49,089 nt of DNA from JANPJV01 sp031425695 (GCA_031425695.1 JANPJV010000283.1:1-49089), one strand, 5' to 3'. Positions 9,101-16,731 are shown, numbered from the stretch's first letter. Notes: generated by a model not told the origin, from the sequence alone. Made by a program: numbers and translations.

Positions 9101-9460
9101 CCGCTGAAATTGTTGCGTCCGCAGCTGCGTGCGCGGTGCTACCGGACACTGGCCGAGGCGCAGAACCACGCCAACGGCACACCGGTGCGCGTGGCCGGAT
9201 TGATCAGCCTGCGCCAGCGTCCGGGCACCGCCTCGGGCGTGACCTTCGTCACCCTCGAGGACGAGAGTGGCTGGCTCAACCTGATCGTCTGGCGCGACCT
9301 CGCCGAACGCCAGCGCCGCGTATTGCTGGAATCGCAGCTGGTCGGCGTGCATGGCGAATTGCAGAAGGCCGACGGCGTTACCCACGTGCTGGCGCGACGC
9401 CTGGAAAACCTCACCAGCCTGCTCGGCGGCCTCGACGCGCGCTCGCGGGATTTCCACTGA
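6194..9460 (+). CDS. dnaE2: Error-prone DNA polymerase DnaE2 (ImuC)
   Basis: Encodes 1088 aa. DnaE2 is the damage-inducible C-family polymerase that performs mutagenic translesion synthesis with ImuA and ImuB. An N-terminal PHP domain starts AYAELHCLSNFSF. The palm carries GRGSAANSAVCYAL (about 333-346) and the metal-binding PPDIDVDFEHERR (about 370-382). Later come ASIPAEDPATYAML, GVFQVESRAQMAMLP, RPGPIQGKMVHPY and a C-terminal OB fold (about 995-1065). Two segments, about residues 553-579 and 824-848, are not polymerase sequence but translated palindromic repeats. Without them the length is about 1035, normal for the family. ImuA and ImuB are not in the window. The gene has its own LexA box. 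Confidence 0.95.
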   Translation: MSAYAELHCLSNFSFQRGASTAQELFERARKLGYRALAITDECTLAGIVRAHEAAQATGLALIVGSEFRLVCGIKLVLLATDHGGYSAICGFITRARRAAEKGEYQIGRVDFPGLVPGVVALWIPDEAVVTANTLADASWFKSRFPGRSWIAVELHQGPGDAARLAGLRDLSFASGLPMVACGDVHMHERARRPLHDVLTAVRHHCSVREAGYRLLGNGERHLRTPGAIERLYPANLIEESLHISELCTFSLNHLRYEYPKELVPHARTASDYLRELTEHGIRERWPAGVSPAVRAQLEYELALIAELKYESYFLTVHDIVRFARSRDILCQGRGSAANSAVCYALRITEVDPARGNLLFERFISRERNEPPDIDVDFEHERREEVIQYIYSKYGRERAALAATVISYRAKSAIRDVGKALGLALDQVDQIASSLAWWDGFSAIEDRLVERGFDPASPQIRKLMKLVSQVLGFPRHLSQHVGGFVISERPLSELVPVENAAMPDRTIIQWDKDDLDTLGLLKVDCLALGMLSCIRRCFDLIEAWETREANAQVVRVSQRRTREESCEPAPGALRLPGIQKLTLASIPAEDPATYAMLKAGDSVGVFQVESRAQMAMLPRLKPENFYDLVVQVAIVRPGPIQGKMVHPYLRRRQGLEPVSYPSEDLRRVFERTLGVPIFQEQVMQLAIVAAGFTPGEADQLRRSMAAWKRRGGMEHYRKRIIDGMSERGYEIAFAEQVFEQIKGFGSYGFPESHAASFALLVYASAWLKCHHPAAFACALLNAQPLGFYSVDQIVQDARRHGIAVRPVDVRFSEWDARLESEAFVGPDLVRTLFGEPRQKRSDKVRTHESEKQKQPTIRLGLREIRGLKEAAAVRLVEARAQRPFTDVQELAERALLDRGSLETLGRAGALIGLAGHRHRAQWAVTGVMRHPDLFAGARVDEEKVVLRPPSPSENVLADYASVGLTLGTHPLKLLRPQLRARCYRTLAEAQNHANGTPVRVAGLISLRQRPGTASGVTFVTLEDESGWLNLIVWRDLAERQRRVLLESQLVGVHGELQKADGVTHVLARRLENLTSLLGGLDARSRDFH
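7850..7928. repeat. R3 palindromic repeat inside dnaE2
   Basis: The left arm GTAGTCCGGGTAAGCC then AAAGGCGCACCCGGG is followed by about 19 bases and a right arm CCGGGTGCGCTGCGC then TTACCCGGAATAC. The arrangement and most bases match the intergenic copy at 23822-23899. It stays in frame with no stop and adds about 26 residues in a loop between the palm and the IPAEDPATYAML block. Confidence 0.88.
8663..8734. repeat. R4 palindromic repeat inside dnaE2
   Basis: GTGGGTCCGGACCTTG then TCCGGACGCTTTT, a short spacer, and the inverted arm AAAAGCGTTCGGAC then AAGGTCCGAACCCAC. A second copy lies at 17961-18022 and half copies at 9500, 14593 and 33496-33640. In dnaE2 it reads through as VGPDLVRTLF...KVRTH, between SEWDARLE and IRLGLREI, which are neighbouring blocks in normal DnaE2 proteins. 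Confidence 0.88.
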
Positions 9461-9466
9461 GTTTTT

Positions 9467-9526
9467 GTAGCCCGGGTTAGCCGCAGGCGCACCCGGGAGT
9501 GGATCCGGACTCGTGTCCGGACCCAC
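9467..9526. repeat. Joined half-copies of R3 and R4 repeats
   Basis: Immediately after the dnaE2 stop, an R3 arm (GTAGCCCGGGTTAGCC then GCAGGCGCACCCGGG) abuts an R4-like palindrome (GGATCCGGACTCGTG then TCCGGACCCAC). Both families therefore also occur as single arms. Confidence 0.75.
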
Positions 9527-9541
9527 CCTTGACCTGCTGCC

Positions 9542-9916
9542 TTACCAGCCGCGATAACCACGGTGACCGCGCCAGCCGTGGTGGTGACTGCGGTGACCAC
9601 GGTAGTGGCTGCGGTAATAACCACGGTGACCGCGATAGCCATAGTCGTCGTGCGACAGGATCAGCGCAGTTGCACCGATCGCGAGCGCCACGCCGAGCGC
9701 GGCGTTGTTGCTACCGCGGCGGTGATAGCGACGGTCGTAATGACGATCGTAGCTGCGGTCGTAGTGGCGACTGTCGTAGCGATCACCGTAATCGCGGCTC
9801 GAATACGAGCGGTCATACCCGCCATCGTAGTACTGCTGGGCCGAGGCGAAGGGTGACGCGAGCAGCGCCGCGAAACCGACAACCAGGGCGGAAATAAACT
9901 GCTTCATCGAACGCAT
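9542..9916 (-). CDS. Secreted His/Tyr/Arg-rich low-complexity protein
   Basis: Encodes 124 aa. The ATG at 9916 has GGGGAGA six bases upstream, and a second ATG at 9907 is also possible. A signal peptide ends near FASAQQ. The mature part has two low-complexity stretches, one of repeated YDR/YDRHYDRRYHRR units (about 30-65) and one of GYRGHRGYYRSHYRGHR units (about 90-124). Between them is a hydrophobic ALGVALAIGATALIL segment that could be a membrane hairpin. Histidine content suggests possible metal binding, but no defined domain is recognised. Confidence 0.72.
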   Translation of the reverse strand: MRSMKQFISALVVGFAALLASPFASAQQYYDGGYDRSYSSRDYGDRYDSRHYDRSYDRHYDRRYHRRGSNNAALGVALAIGATALILSHDDYGYRGHRGYYRSHYRGHRSHHHGWRGHRGYRGW

Positions 9917-10099
9917 CGTGTGTCTCCCCGACGGCACCGAACGTCCCGTCTTCGAGGCATAGATTGCAGTTCCCAATCTGAACAGATGGATCAAAACAGC
10001 TGAACAAAGCCCTGCAGGAACCGGCTCATTCAGTTTCGAGCGGTTCTGGGGCAGGGCCGTTCATACGCAGCGAACTGCTAGCTGGTTACCCTGCGCTCC

Positions 10100-10852
10100 A
10101 TGCTCAGAAAATTTCTCGCGGCCGCCTTTGCAGCCTCCCTGATGTGTGCGCCCCTGCAGCCCCTCGAGGCACGAACCATCTATCGCTGCGTGCAGGACGG
10201 CAGCGTCAGTCTCGCCAGCGCACCCGAGCCCGGCTCGAAGTGCACCGCGCGCGAGCTCGATGATCGCGCCGCATTGGTGCCGAATCTATGGGGCATCAAT
10301 GGGACCCAGAAGGGCGCGCTCTACCAACGCGAGCAGGACGGGCGGCTTGTCTACAGCACGCGCGAGCTGCCCGGTTCGACGCGCGTGCTTGCCTTCACGG
10401 TGACGCCGCCACATGACTCGACCGTCCACGTCGGCCTAGGGTCGATTGGGCGTGCGCGCATCGATCAGTATCCGCAGCTCTTCAGCAAGGCCGCCCGCGT
10501 CAACAAGCTCGACGACGCTTTCCTGCGCGCCATTGCGCATGCAGAAAGCGCCTTCGCGGCGGACGCACTGTCGCCCAAGGGCGCGCAAGGCATCATGCAA
10601 CTGATGCCCGAGACCGCGAAGGAATACGCGGTCAAGGATCCCTACTCCGCTGCCGAATCCATTGCCGCTGGCGCGCGTCACCTGCGTGTACTGCTACGCC
10701 TCTATGACGGCGACCGCACGCTCACCGCAGCCGCCTACAACGCCGGCCAGGGCGCCGTCGCCCGCTACGGCGGCGTGCCGCCGTATGCCGAAACGCAGAA
10801 GTACGTGGCGAAGGTGGAAGCGCTGTACGCGCTTTACTCAGCGGCGTTGTAG
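10100..10852 (+). CDS. Exported soluble lytic transglycosylase (SLT domain) with DUF4124-like N-terminus
   Basis: Encodes 250 aa. It cleaves peptidoglycan glycan strands in the periplasm, forming 1,6-anhydromuramyl ends. After a signal peptide (to about residue 24), a DUF4124-like segment IYRCVQDGSVSLAS precedes the SLT domain. The catalytic Glu is at about 149 in AIAHAESAFAADALSPKGAQGIMQLMPET-type sequence, and AAYNAGQGAVARYGG and PPYAETQKYVAKV follow. All expected motifs are present. The stop codon (TAG, 10850-10852) is the first part of a palindromic repeat, so the C-terminus may have been set by that insertion. The start has only a weak ribosome-binding site. Confidence 0.92.
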   Translation: MLRKFLAAAFAASLMCAPLQPLEARTIYRCVQDGSVSLASAPEPGSKCTARELDDRAALVPNLWGINGTQKGALYQREQDGRLVYSTRELPGSTRVLAFTVTPPHDSTVHVGLGSIGRARIDQYPQLFSKAARVNKLDDAFLRAIAHAESAFAADALSPKGAQGIMQLMPETAKEYAVKDPYSAAESIAAGARHLRVLLRLYDGDRTLTAAAYNAGQGAVARYGGVPPYAETQKYVAKVEALYALYSAAL

Positions 10853-10938
10853 GTCATGTTGCCCGAGAAGCGGGCTACTTGACAGCTCGCACCGAAGAAA
10901 AGCGTCAAGTAGCCCGCTCCGCGAGCAACATGACCTAC
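10849..10938. repeat. R1 palindromic repeat, complete copy with nested inverted repeats
   Basis: The outer arms are GTAGGTCATGTTGCCCG and its complement ending in CTAC. The inner arms are GCGGGCTACTTGAC and GTCAAGTAGCCCGC around a 20-base centre. It supplies the stop codon of the lytic transglycosylase and lies between that gene and the convergent esterase. Confidence 0.88.
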
Positions 10939-10949
10939 AAAGCCTACGA

Positions 10950-11978
10950 TTACTCGAACCCATCCCGCAGCAAGGGTGCGGCGAAGGCCGCAGCGACGAA
11001 CGCGCGTGCCTGCACATACTGAGCTTCGCCGAGCTGATGCCCGCCCGTAGCGGCACGCACGAAGCTCGTGGGGACCGCGGCGGCCAGCAATGCGTCGTAG
11101 AGACGCTGGCTCTGGGGCCACGGCACCACCGGGTCATTGGTGGCATGGCCGATCCACACCGGCGGATCCGTCGCATCCACATGCAGCACCGGATTGGCGA
11201 GGTTGGCCTGGGCGACGCATTGCGGCCACGGTGCGGCCGGGTTGTCGATGTTCGCGCGGATGGCGCCCATGCCCTGCGCGCCGCAACCGATGAGTAGAGC
11301 ATGTGAGGTATTCGGTGCGTCCCAGCCGGCACCGGGAAAACCCGCCTGGCTCGCATCTGGCCCCATGCGCAGGATATCGGTCGGGCCATAGCCGTCGACG
11401 ATCACCTGGACTGCGCTCGACGTGCCGACGTGGTCGCCGACCGTGCCTTCAAGCGCAATATTGCCGGTCGACAGTCCAGCGACCGCTGCGAGGTGTGATC
11501 CGGCCGACCCGCCCCAGAGCCCGAAACGATTCGGATCGAAGCCATAGACAGCCGCGTTGGCACGCAGGAAGCGCACTGCCGCCTTGACGTCGTGCACCGC
11601 TGCCGGAAAGATCACCGCACTCATGCCGCCGTAAAGGTTGGCATCGGTGCTGTTCACCAGCCGGTAGTTGATGCTCGCGATCGCATAGCCCTGATTGAGC
11701 AAGGGCAACATCCCCGCCTGGACGACATCCTTGTTCCCACTGCTCCAGCCGCCGCCATGGACGAAGATCACCAGCGGCCGATTGCTCGTCGGAGTAGCCG
11801 GCAGATAGATATCCAGCCGCAGCGGCGCATTGTTGACGCGCGCGTACTCGATGTTCGCGTGCGTTGGTGCCTGCGCCCAAGCCATGCTCGCGCAGAACAT
11901 GCAGAACGCGAACACGCACGCGCTGCCGATACCGGCGCGAAACATTTCAGCAAAATGAAGCATGGGTCGATCCGACAT
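10950..11978 (-). CDS. Secreted alpha/beta-hydrolase (BD-FAE/esterase-like) with C-terminal RDGFE tail
   Basis: Encodes 342 aa, with a signal peptide ending about residue 36 (SMAWAQA). The hydrolase fold is clear: oxyanion-hole HGGGW at 74-78, nucleophile Ser158 in GLWGGSAGSH, a likely Asp in ATNDPVVP (about 277) and a likely His in GGHQLGEAQY (about 307). It probably hydrolyses carboxylic esters outside the cytoplasmic membrane. Substrate is unknown. After the hydrolase domain ends, a short extension closes with APLLRDGFE, the tail shared with three other exported proteins here. AGGAAA precedes the ATG at 11978. A double-stranded R1 repeat follows its stop. Confidence 0.9.
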   Translation of the reverse strand: MSDRPMLHFAEMFRAGIGSACVFAFCMFCASMAWAQAPTHANIEYARVNNAPLRLDIYLPATPTSNRPLVIFVHGGGWSSGNKDVVQAGMLPLLNQGYAIASINYRLVNSTDANLYGGMSAVIFPAAVHDVKAAVRFLRANAAVYGFDPNRFGLWGGSAGSHLAAVAGLSTGNIALEGTVGDHVGTSSAVQVIVDGYGPTDILRMGPDASQAGFPGAGWDAPNTSHALLIGCGAQGMGAIRANIDNPAAPWPQCVAQANLANPVLHVDATDPPVWIGHATNDPVVPWPQSQRLYDALLAAAVPTSFVRAATGGHQLGEAQYVQARAFVAAAFAAPLLRDGFE

Positions 11979-12107
11979 TTGGCTTTCCTGGAAGCGTAAA
12001 CCAGTTTCGGTGGCATGGCTTGGTCGACGCCACGGAAAGGAAACGCACTCGCGACCGTATTTTTCTCACTCTCGGTACGTTGTATTGGTTCCTGGCCCCT
12101 TGATTTT

Positions 12108-12135
12108 CGTGGGAGCGGCCACGGCCGCTCCCACG
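12108..12135. repeat. R5 hairpin (GTGGGAGC type)
   Basis: CGTGGGAGCGGCC, AC, GGCCGCTCCCACG form a perfect 13-bp stem. It lies just beyond the 3' end of the MFS gene and resembles the GTGGGAGC REP elements common in Pseudomonas. Larger copies occur at 23672 and 24024. Confidence 0.85.
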
Positions 12136-12150
12136 ACGAGCGAATGCCGC

Positions 12151-13833
12151 TCAGGATGACCGATTGGGGTCGGTCAACGGTTCTGACAGCTCACGCGGGG
12201 CGCGGACCTGGGTGGCGTGGAGGGCGCTGGGTTGGCGTTCGAGCATGCGGTGGACGCGTGGGGGTTCGGGGCCACGGTGGAGGCTGCGCAAGCGTTCGGG
12301 GATGAGGGCGTCGTCGTGGGTGAGGCGGTTGTTGTGGCGCAGGTAGTCGAGCCAGGTCGGCGTTTCGTAGCGTTCGATCCAGACGCGCGGGTCGGCCAGG
12401 TCACGCAGCAGGCGCCAGCTGCGAGCGCCATCGCGGCGGCGGATGCGGCGACGCTCGTTCATGGCGGCGAGGAAGTCGACGATGTCGTCCTCGTCGATCA
12501 GGAACTCGATGGTGATGACGACTGGCCCGGTGCGCAGGTCGACGTCGATGGCGGTGGCTGGTGCGTTCCAGTTGCGTAGCGGGTCGAGGTTGAGCTCTTC
12601 TGACTGGGCCAGCGGCAGCCAGTATCCGAGCAGCGCGCAGACGGACATCAAGATCGCCGCTGCCATCAGCGCGGAGCCCACCTCGTAGCGCGATGCCAGC
12701 GCGCCCCACAGCCAGCTGCCACCGGCAATGCCGCCGAAAGCTGCCATCTGGTACAGCGAGAGCGCCCGGGCCACCACCCAGCGCGGGGCCGACAGTTGCA
12801 CGGCGACGTTGAATGTCGAGAGCGCGAGCACCCAGCCGGCGCCACAGACCGTGAGTGCCACCATGGTGGTGATGAGATGGTCGCTGGTCGCCGCCACGGA
12901 GGCGGCAAGCGCGAAGCTCGCGCAGGCGATGCGCACGATGGTCTCGGTCGCGAGCGTCCGCCGCAAGCGTGCGCTGCCGACCGCGCCGAGCACGGCACCG
13001 AGCCCGAAAGCGCCGAGCAGCAAGCCATAGGTGAGCGGCCCGCCTGCAATCCGGAACTTGGCCAGGAGTGGCATCAGCGCCATGACCGCACTGGCCGCAA
13101 TGCCGAAGACGAACGCGCGCAGGAGCACGGTGCGAATCGCGGGAGACATGGCCACGTAGCGGATACCGATCGCCATCGCGCTGCCGAGCGTTTCCGGCGG
13201 CAGCAGCTTCGGTACGATCTGCGGGCGCCAGCGCCAGAGCACGATGATCAAGGCCACGTAGCTCAGGGCGTTGACCGCGAACGCGGCCGCGACGCCGGCG
13301 GCGGCAACGATCAGGCCGCCGATGGCCGGGCCTACGCTCCGCGCAATGTTGAAGCCCATGCTGTTGAGCGCGACCGCACTGGCGAGCTCACGCCGCGGCA
13401 CCATGTCGCCGACCGCTGCCTGCCAGGCCGGCCCGTTGAAAGCAGCGCCGCAGCCGATCAAGAAGGTGAACAGCAGCAGCAACCAGGGCGTGATCAGCTG
13501 CGCCCACGCGCACAGTGCGAGCAGAACGGCGACCGTCAGCATGAACATCTGCGCGCCCAGCATCACCCGGCGCCGATCGAGGTTGTCGGCCATCGCTCCT
13601 GCAACCAGCGACAGCAGCATCACCGGCAGCGCCACCGATGCCTGCACCAGCGCGACGAAGTCAGCCGACTGCGCGATCGAGAGCATCAGCCAGGACGCGC
13701 CGACCGACTGGATCAGGCCACCCAGGTTAGAGAGCGTGCTCGCCAGCCAGATCGAGCGGAACATCGGGTGGCGAAACGGCGACAGCGCCGTGACCGGCTG
13801 CGTCCCGTCCGGCTCAGCCTGCTCGCTGCGCAT
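12151..13833 (-). CDS. MFS transporter of the MFS_3 (EntS-like) family with C-terminal cytoplasmic domain
   Basis: Encodes 560 aa. Residues about 20-415 contain the hydrophobic helices of a 12-TM major-facilitator exporter, beginning PFRHPMFRSIWLASTLSNLGG. The last ~140 residues are hydrophilic (VVITIEFLIDEDDIVDFLAAM, then RRRDGARSWRLLRDLADP and WIERYETPTWLDYLRH). This C-terminal domain is typical of the PF05977 'transmembrane secretion effector' group, whose members include siderophore and drug exporters. Substrate unknown. No siderophore genes are adjacent. The start at 13833 is the first Met and has only a weak GGAAG upstream. Confidence 0.88.
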   Translation of the reverse strand: MRSEQAEPDGTQPVTALSPFRHPMFRSIWLASTLSNLGGLIQSVGASWLMLSIAQSADFVALVQASVALPVMLLSLVAGAMADNLDRRRVMLGAQMFMLTVAVLLALCAWAQLITPWLLLLFTFLIGCGAAFNGPAWQAAVGDMVPRRELASAVALNSMGFNIARSVGPAIGGLIVAAAGVAAAFAVNALSYVALIIVLWRWRPQIVPKLLPPETLGSAMAIGIRYVAMSPAIRTVLLRAFVFGIAASAVMALMPLLAKFRIAGGPLTYGLLLGAFGLGAVLGAVGSARLRRTLATETIVRIACASFALAASVAATSDHLITTMVALTVCGAGWVLALSTFNVAVQLSAPRWVVARALSLYQMAAFGGIAGGSWLWGALASRYEVGSALMAAAILMSVCALLGYWLPLAQSEELNLDPLRNWNAPATAIDVDLRTGPVVITIEFLIDEDDIVDFLAAMNERRRIRRRDGARSWRLLRDLADPRVWIERYETPTWLDYLRHNNRLTHDDALIPERLRSLHRGPEPPRVHRMLERQPSALHATQVRAPRELSEPLTDPNRSS

Positions 13834-13920
13834 GCTTCCAGGTCGATGAATACATCAGCCGAGTCTGAACGACGTCGGGTGTCTCGTGAATGAAGCGGCT
13901 TACCGGGGGCTCCTTGAAAC

Positions 13921-14063
13921 GCAGGTCACTTTGCGCCCGCGTTGCGCCCCGGATTGCGTAACCAAGGATCGGGCGCTACGTGACACGGCCACGCGTGATG
14001 TCACGTAGCGACCGAAAGCGTTTGCGTCCTGGTCAACGGATCGCGGTCGCAACGTGACCTACG
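13921..14063. repeat. R2 palindromic repeat, complete copy
   Basis: The outer arms GCAGGTCACTTTGCGCCC and its complement ending GCAACGTGACCTAC enclose inner arms CGGGCGCTACGTGACA and TGTCACGTAGCGACCG. The layout is the same as R1 at 10849 and R2 at 30440. It fills most of the 317-base gap between the MFS gene and the next gene. Confidence 0.85.
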
Positions 14064-14150
14064 TCATCTCCCGGGATGGCGCTTCTTGGCAACGAAGGTC
14101 ACGATGCGCCGCCCTCACCCTGGATAGCGGTGCAGCAGACTCGGCCTCGG

Positions 14151-14540
14151 TCACTGTCGCGGGCGCACACTTGCGCGCCGCCGCGCGCGCGTCGACTCAT
14201 AGTTGCTGCGCACGAGATAGCTGCTGCCGGCGCAGACCCGGCCAGCCGTCCACACGGCGGCGAGCAGGCCACCGCCCAGCAGCACGAAGATTACGGTGAC
14301 CATCGTCGCCGGATGCCGGGTCTCCATCTCGAACAGGGCGAAGGTGAAGGTCCACACCACGGCGAGCACGAGCACCATCGAAAGCATCGCGAACACGCGC
14401 GTGCCCAACGGGAACCACGCGTCTTCGCCGCATTCGGCGCAGTGGTAATTCGGGCGTCCTTTGGAGGGCACCGATTGCCACACCGAGATGCGCGGCAGGC
14501 GCACGCCGCAGTGGGGACAAGGCAGTTCGAATCGGGGCAT
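14151..14540 (-). CDS. Zinc-ribbon membrane protein, unknown function
   Basis: Encodes 129 aa. The ATG at 14540 starts MPRFELPCPHCGVRLPRIS. A four-cysteine zinc ribbon (CPHCG at about 8-12, CAEC at about 33-36) is followed by two transmembrane segments (VFAMLSMVLVLAVVWTFTFA and MVTVIFVLLGGGLLAAVWTA). Such small zinc-ribbon/TM proteins are common and uncharacterised. The frame is open further upstream to 14654, but that part crosses a repeat palindrome and is unlikely to be coding. Confidence 0.65.
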   Translation of the reverse strand: MPRFELPCPHCGVRLPRISVWQSVPSKGRPNYHCAECGEDAWFPLGTRVFAMLSMVLVLAVVWTFTFALFEMETRHPATMVTVIFVLLGGGLLAAVWTAGRVCAGSSYLVRSNYESTRARRRASVRPRQ

Positions 14541-14592
14541 GCGGCAAACCTGCACGGGCGTCTTGCGGCGGTGGGTCGCGGCGGCAACCGCG

Positions 14593-14613
14593 GGTCCGGA
14601 CACGAGTCCGGAC
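14593..14613. repeat. Short R4-type palindrome
   Basis: GGTCCGGAC, ACGA, GTCCGGAC: two copies of the self-complementary GTCCGGAC core found in R4 elements. It lies upstream of the zinc-ribbon gene. Confidence 0.55.
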
Positions 14614-14677
14614 GAATACCCTATAGAACGGAAAAGCGCGCGCAACAGGTCCATGCCATACGAAACATGTTCGTTGC

Positions 14678-16432
14678 TCAGTCCTTCGCCTCCAGTGCCC
14701 GCAGCCGTCGCCCGAGATCGTCGAGCTCGCCACGCAAACGCTGGTTGTCCTGGGCCAGCGCCTGGATGGCCGCGAGCGCGACGCCGTCGGCGTCGACCGT
14801 GCTGATGTGGCGATCGTCGCCACCAAGCCCGAACGCAGCACGGAAATCTTCCGCCATCGGGCCGAGATGCTCGCCTTCTGCCGAGCCGGTGTAGTGCCAG
14901 CGCAGCAGCGGCAAGGACAGCACGCCTTGCAGCACCTGGCTTACATCAACCGCAGCGAAACCCTGCTTCAGGCTACGCGATGACGAGTTGGTCCAGGTGC
15001 CGCCGTTGCTCAGGAAGGCGCCGGTAGAGGTGTCGATGAGGTGGTCGGGATGATTGTTCGGCACATTGCCGCGACCGAACCAGACGCCGCCATTTGCACG
15101 GACCAGGAACTGGTTGTCGCCGCTCGAGACCAGAGCCTGCGACTGGTTGTCGGCAAAGACGATCGTGCCCGCATCGCCGTCAGCGTCGCCGCTTTGCTGG
15201 GCATTGCGAACGAAGGCCTGGCGTCCTGCCGCGAAGCTGTAATCGCCACCGGCGTGGTTTCCATAGCCTCCCGGCACCGTCGAGTATTTGCCCGCAGCGA
15301 TATTGGCGACCTCGGCATTGCCACCGCCCCCAACCGTGCTGCCGGCGGCGAGCGCCTGGTTGAGCGCGGCGCCGGCAGTGACGGCAATCGAATTGATGGC
15401 GCCGCCGTAGGCACCGCCACCCGGATCATCGAGCTGTTGCAGGCGCAGTGCGCGCTGACCGTTGGTGCGCAAATCCAGCGGCACCTGGTCGGTCGTCCCG
15501 AGGAAGCTCGTACCGGATATGGTCCCGCCGTTGCCGGTTACGCCCCAGGCCGCGCCACCACCGCCAATGTTCTGGCACACGACCGTTCCGTTTTCGGCAA
15601 TCGAGCGGATCGACTCACCCGGCACGCAGGCGCCGGTGACACGCCGCTGAACTTGCGCAGCGACGATCTTGCTGGCTTCGACCGCGCCCGAAGCGAGCTT
15701 GGCGGTGTCCACCGCGCCGGCCGCGAGCCTGCTGCCATCGACGGCAAGCGGAGCGAGCTTCAGCGTGTCGACGGCGCCATTGGCGAGCATCCCGGTGGTA
15801 ATCCCGAGATTGGCGATGCTGATGCTGACATCTCCGGTATCGCCGCCGCCCGCGAGCCCGCTGCCGGCGATGACTGCGGTGATGTCGCCACCGCCACTGC
15901 CGCTGCCGGCGAGCTGACAGCTCACTGTCCCGTCAGCCGCGATCTCGCGGATTGCCTGGCCGCCCGGGCAGTTGCCGGAGACCCGGCGCTGTACTTCGCC
16001 AGCGCGAATCTCCTGGGTACCCACGATGCCCGGCGCGATCTTCTGGGCATGCAAGGCGAAACCCGCCGGCGTGAAGCGCGAGCGCCCGGTGAAGGCAGCG
16101 AAGGCGCCGGTGGAGCTGCCGATGCGGATTCCGCCGCCGAGCCAGGTTTCCTGGTTGCCGAACGGATTGACCGCCCCATAGTCCACGTTCGTCAACAGGC
16201 TCCCCGATTGCACCGGGACGTCTTCCAGGACCACGGTGTCGGCGATGGCCGTGCCACCGGCCTCGCTGCCGAAGAGCTCTATCGACAGGTCGACGCTGCC
16301 GCTGAATGGCTGACCGTTCCGGGTCACGAAACCGGATATGCGGTAGGCGTTGGGTACGGGTGCGGCGAGCGCGTTGCCGCAAAGGGCGAGCGCCAGGGCC
16401 AAGGCGAGTGGGCGACGGCTGGGGATTTTCAT
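14678..16432 (-). CDS. Secreted surface protein with YadA-like repeats and a C-terminal S74 intramolecular chaperone domain
   Basis: Encodes 584 aa. CAGGAG precedes the ATG at 16432, and the signal peptide ends near ALAAPV. Two copies of an approximately 35-residue module (RAGEVQRRVSGNCPGGQ and VAAQVQRRVTGACVPGE, each ending in a VxCQ strand) flank a run of GAVDTLKL/GAVDTAKL repeats. A YadA-head-like stretch (STVPGGYGNHAGGDYSFAAG) follows. The last 101 residues match peptidase S74, the self-cleaving trimerisation chaperone of phage tail spikes, with the Ser/Lys-containing motif SSRSLKQ at about 484. A coiled coil (QDNQRLRGELDDLGRRL) ends it. It probably forms a trimeric fibre on the cell surface. 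Confidence 0.85.
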   Translation of the reverse strand: MKIPSRRPLALALALALCGNALAAPVPNAYRISGFVTRNGQPFSGSVDLSIELFGSEAGGTAIADTVVLEDVPVQSGSLLTNVDYGAVNPFGNQETWLGGGIRIGSSTGAFAAFTGRSRFTPAGFALHAQKIAPGIVGTQEIRAGEVQRRVSGNCPGGQAIREIAADGTVSCQLAGSGSGGGDITAVIAGSGLAGGGDTGDVSISIANLGITTGMLANGAVDTLKLAPLAVDGSRLAAGAVDTAKLASGAVEASKIVAAQVQRRVTGACVPGESIRSIAENGTVVCQNIGGGGAAWGVTGNGGTISGTSFLGTTDQVPLDLRTNGQRALRLQQLDDPGGGAYGGAINSIAVTAGAALNQALAAGSTVGGGGNAEVANIAAGKYSTVPGGYGNHAGGDYSFAAGRQAFVRNAQQSGDADGDAGTIVFADNQSQALVSSGDNQFLVRANGGVWFGRGNVPNNHPDHLIDTSTGAFLSNGGTWTNSSSRSLKQGFAAVDVSQVLQGVLSLPLLRWHYTGSAEGEHLGPMAEDFRAAFGLGGDDRHISTVDADGVALAAIQALAQDNQRLRGELDDLGRRLRALEAKD

Positions 16433-16448
16433 TTGGATCTCCTGGACG

Positions 16449-16706
16449 CTATTCGAAGCGATCGTTGAACAACGCATCACTGGGTGCGCTCGGCGGTACG
16501 AGCTCGATCACGAACTCACCGGCATCCAGGCGCTGGCCGGCGAGCGGGTCGACCACGACATCGAGCACGAACTCGCCGTTGCCATCGGCAAGCCGCCCGG
16601 CCGGCGGCAGCGTCAGCGGCGGGCCCACGCTAAGATTGTCCTGCGCGAGCGCGGAGGTTGCTGACAGCCATATCGACATCAGGCACGCTCTAAGCACGGT
16701 TCGCAT
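16449..16706 (-). CDS. Small secreted protein with C-terminal NDRFE tail
   Basis: Encodes 85 aa. GGAGGA precedes the ATG at 16706. A signal peptide ends near SALAQ, then comes a short proline/hydrophobic-rich mature part that ends SDALFNDRFE. It is the first gene of a two-gene unit with the S74 surface protein; only 16 bases separate its stop from the next start. The conserved-type tail and operon position suggest that it acts with the fibre protein. No domain is recognised. Its start is 25 bases from that of the divergent glycosyltransferase. Confidence 0.75.
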   Translation of the reverse strand: MRTVLRACLMSIWLSATSALAQDNLSVGPPLTLPPAGRLADGNGEFVLDVVVDPLAGQRLDAGEFVIELVPPSAPSDALFNDRFE

Positions 16707-16731
16707 GTTCGATTCCTCCGAGGCGCAAGCG

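Noticed and set aside
8300..9526. A 408-aa frame on the minus strand opposite the 3' part of dnaE2
   Set aside because: It is an antisense shadow with no ribosome-binding site or family signature and extends across the R3/R4 half repeats.
12796..13893. A 365-aa frame opposite the MFS gene
   Set aside because: Composition (Arg/His/Gln/Glu-rich) is that of an antisense frame; no signature.
15041..16468. A 475-aa plus-strand frame opposite the S74 protein
   Set aside because: It is the complement of a repetitive gene and shows no motif.
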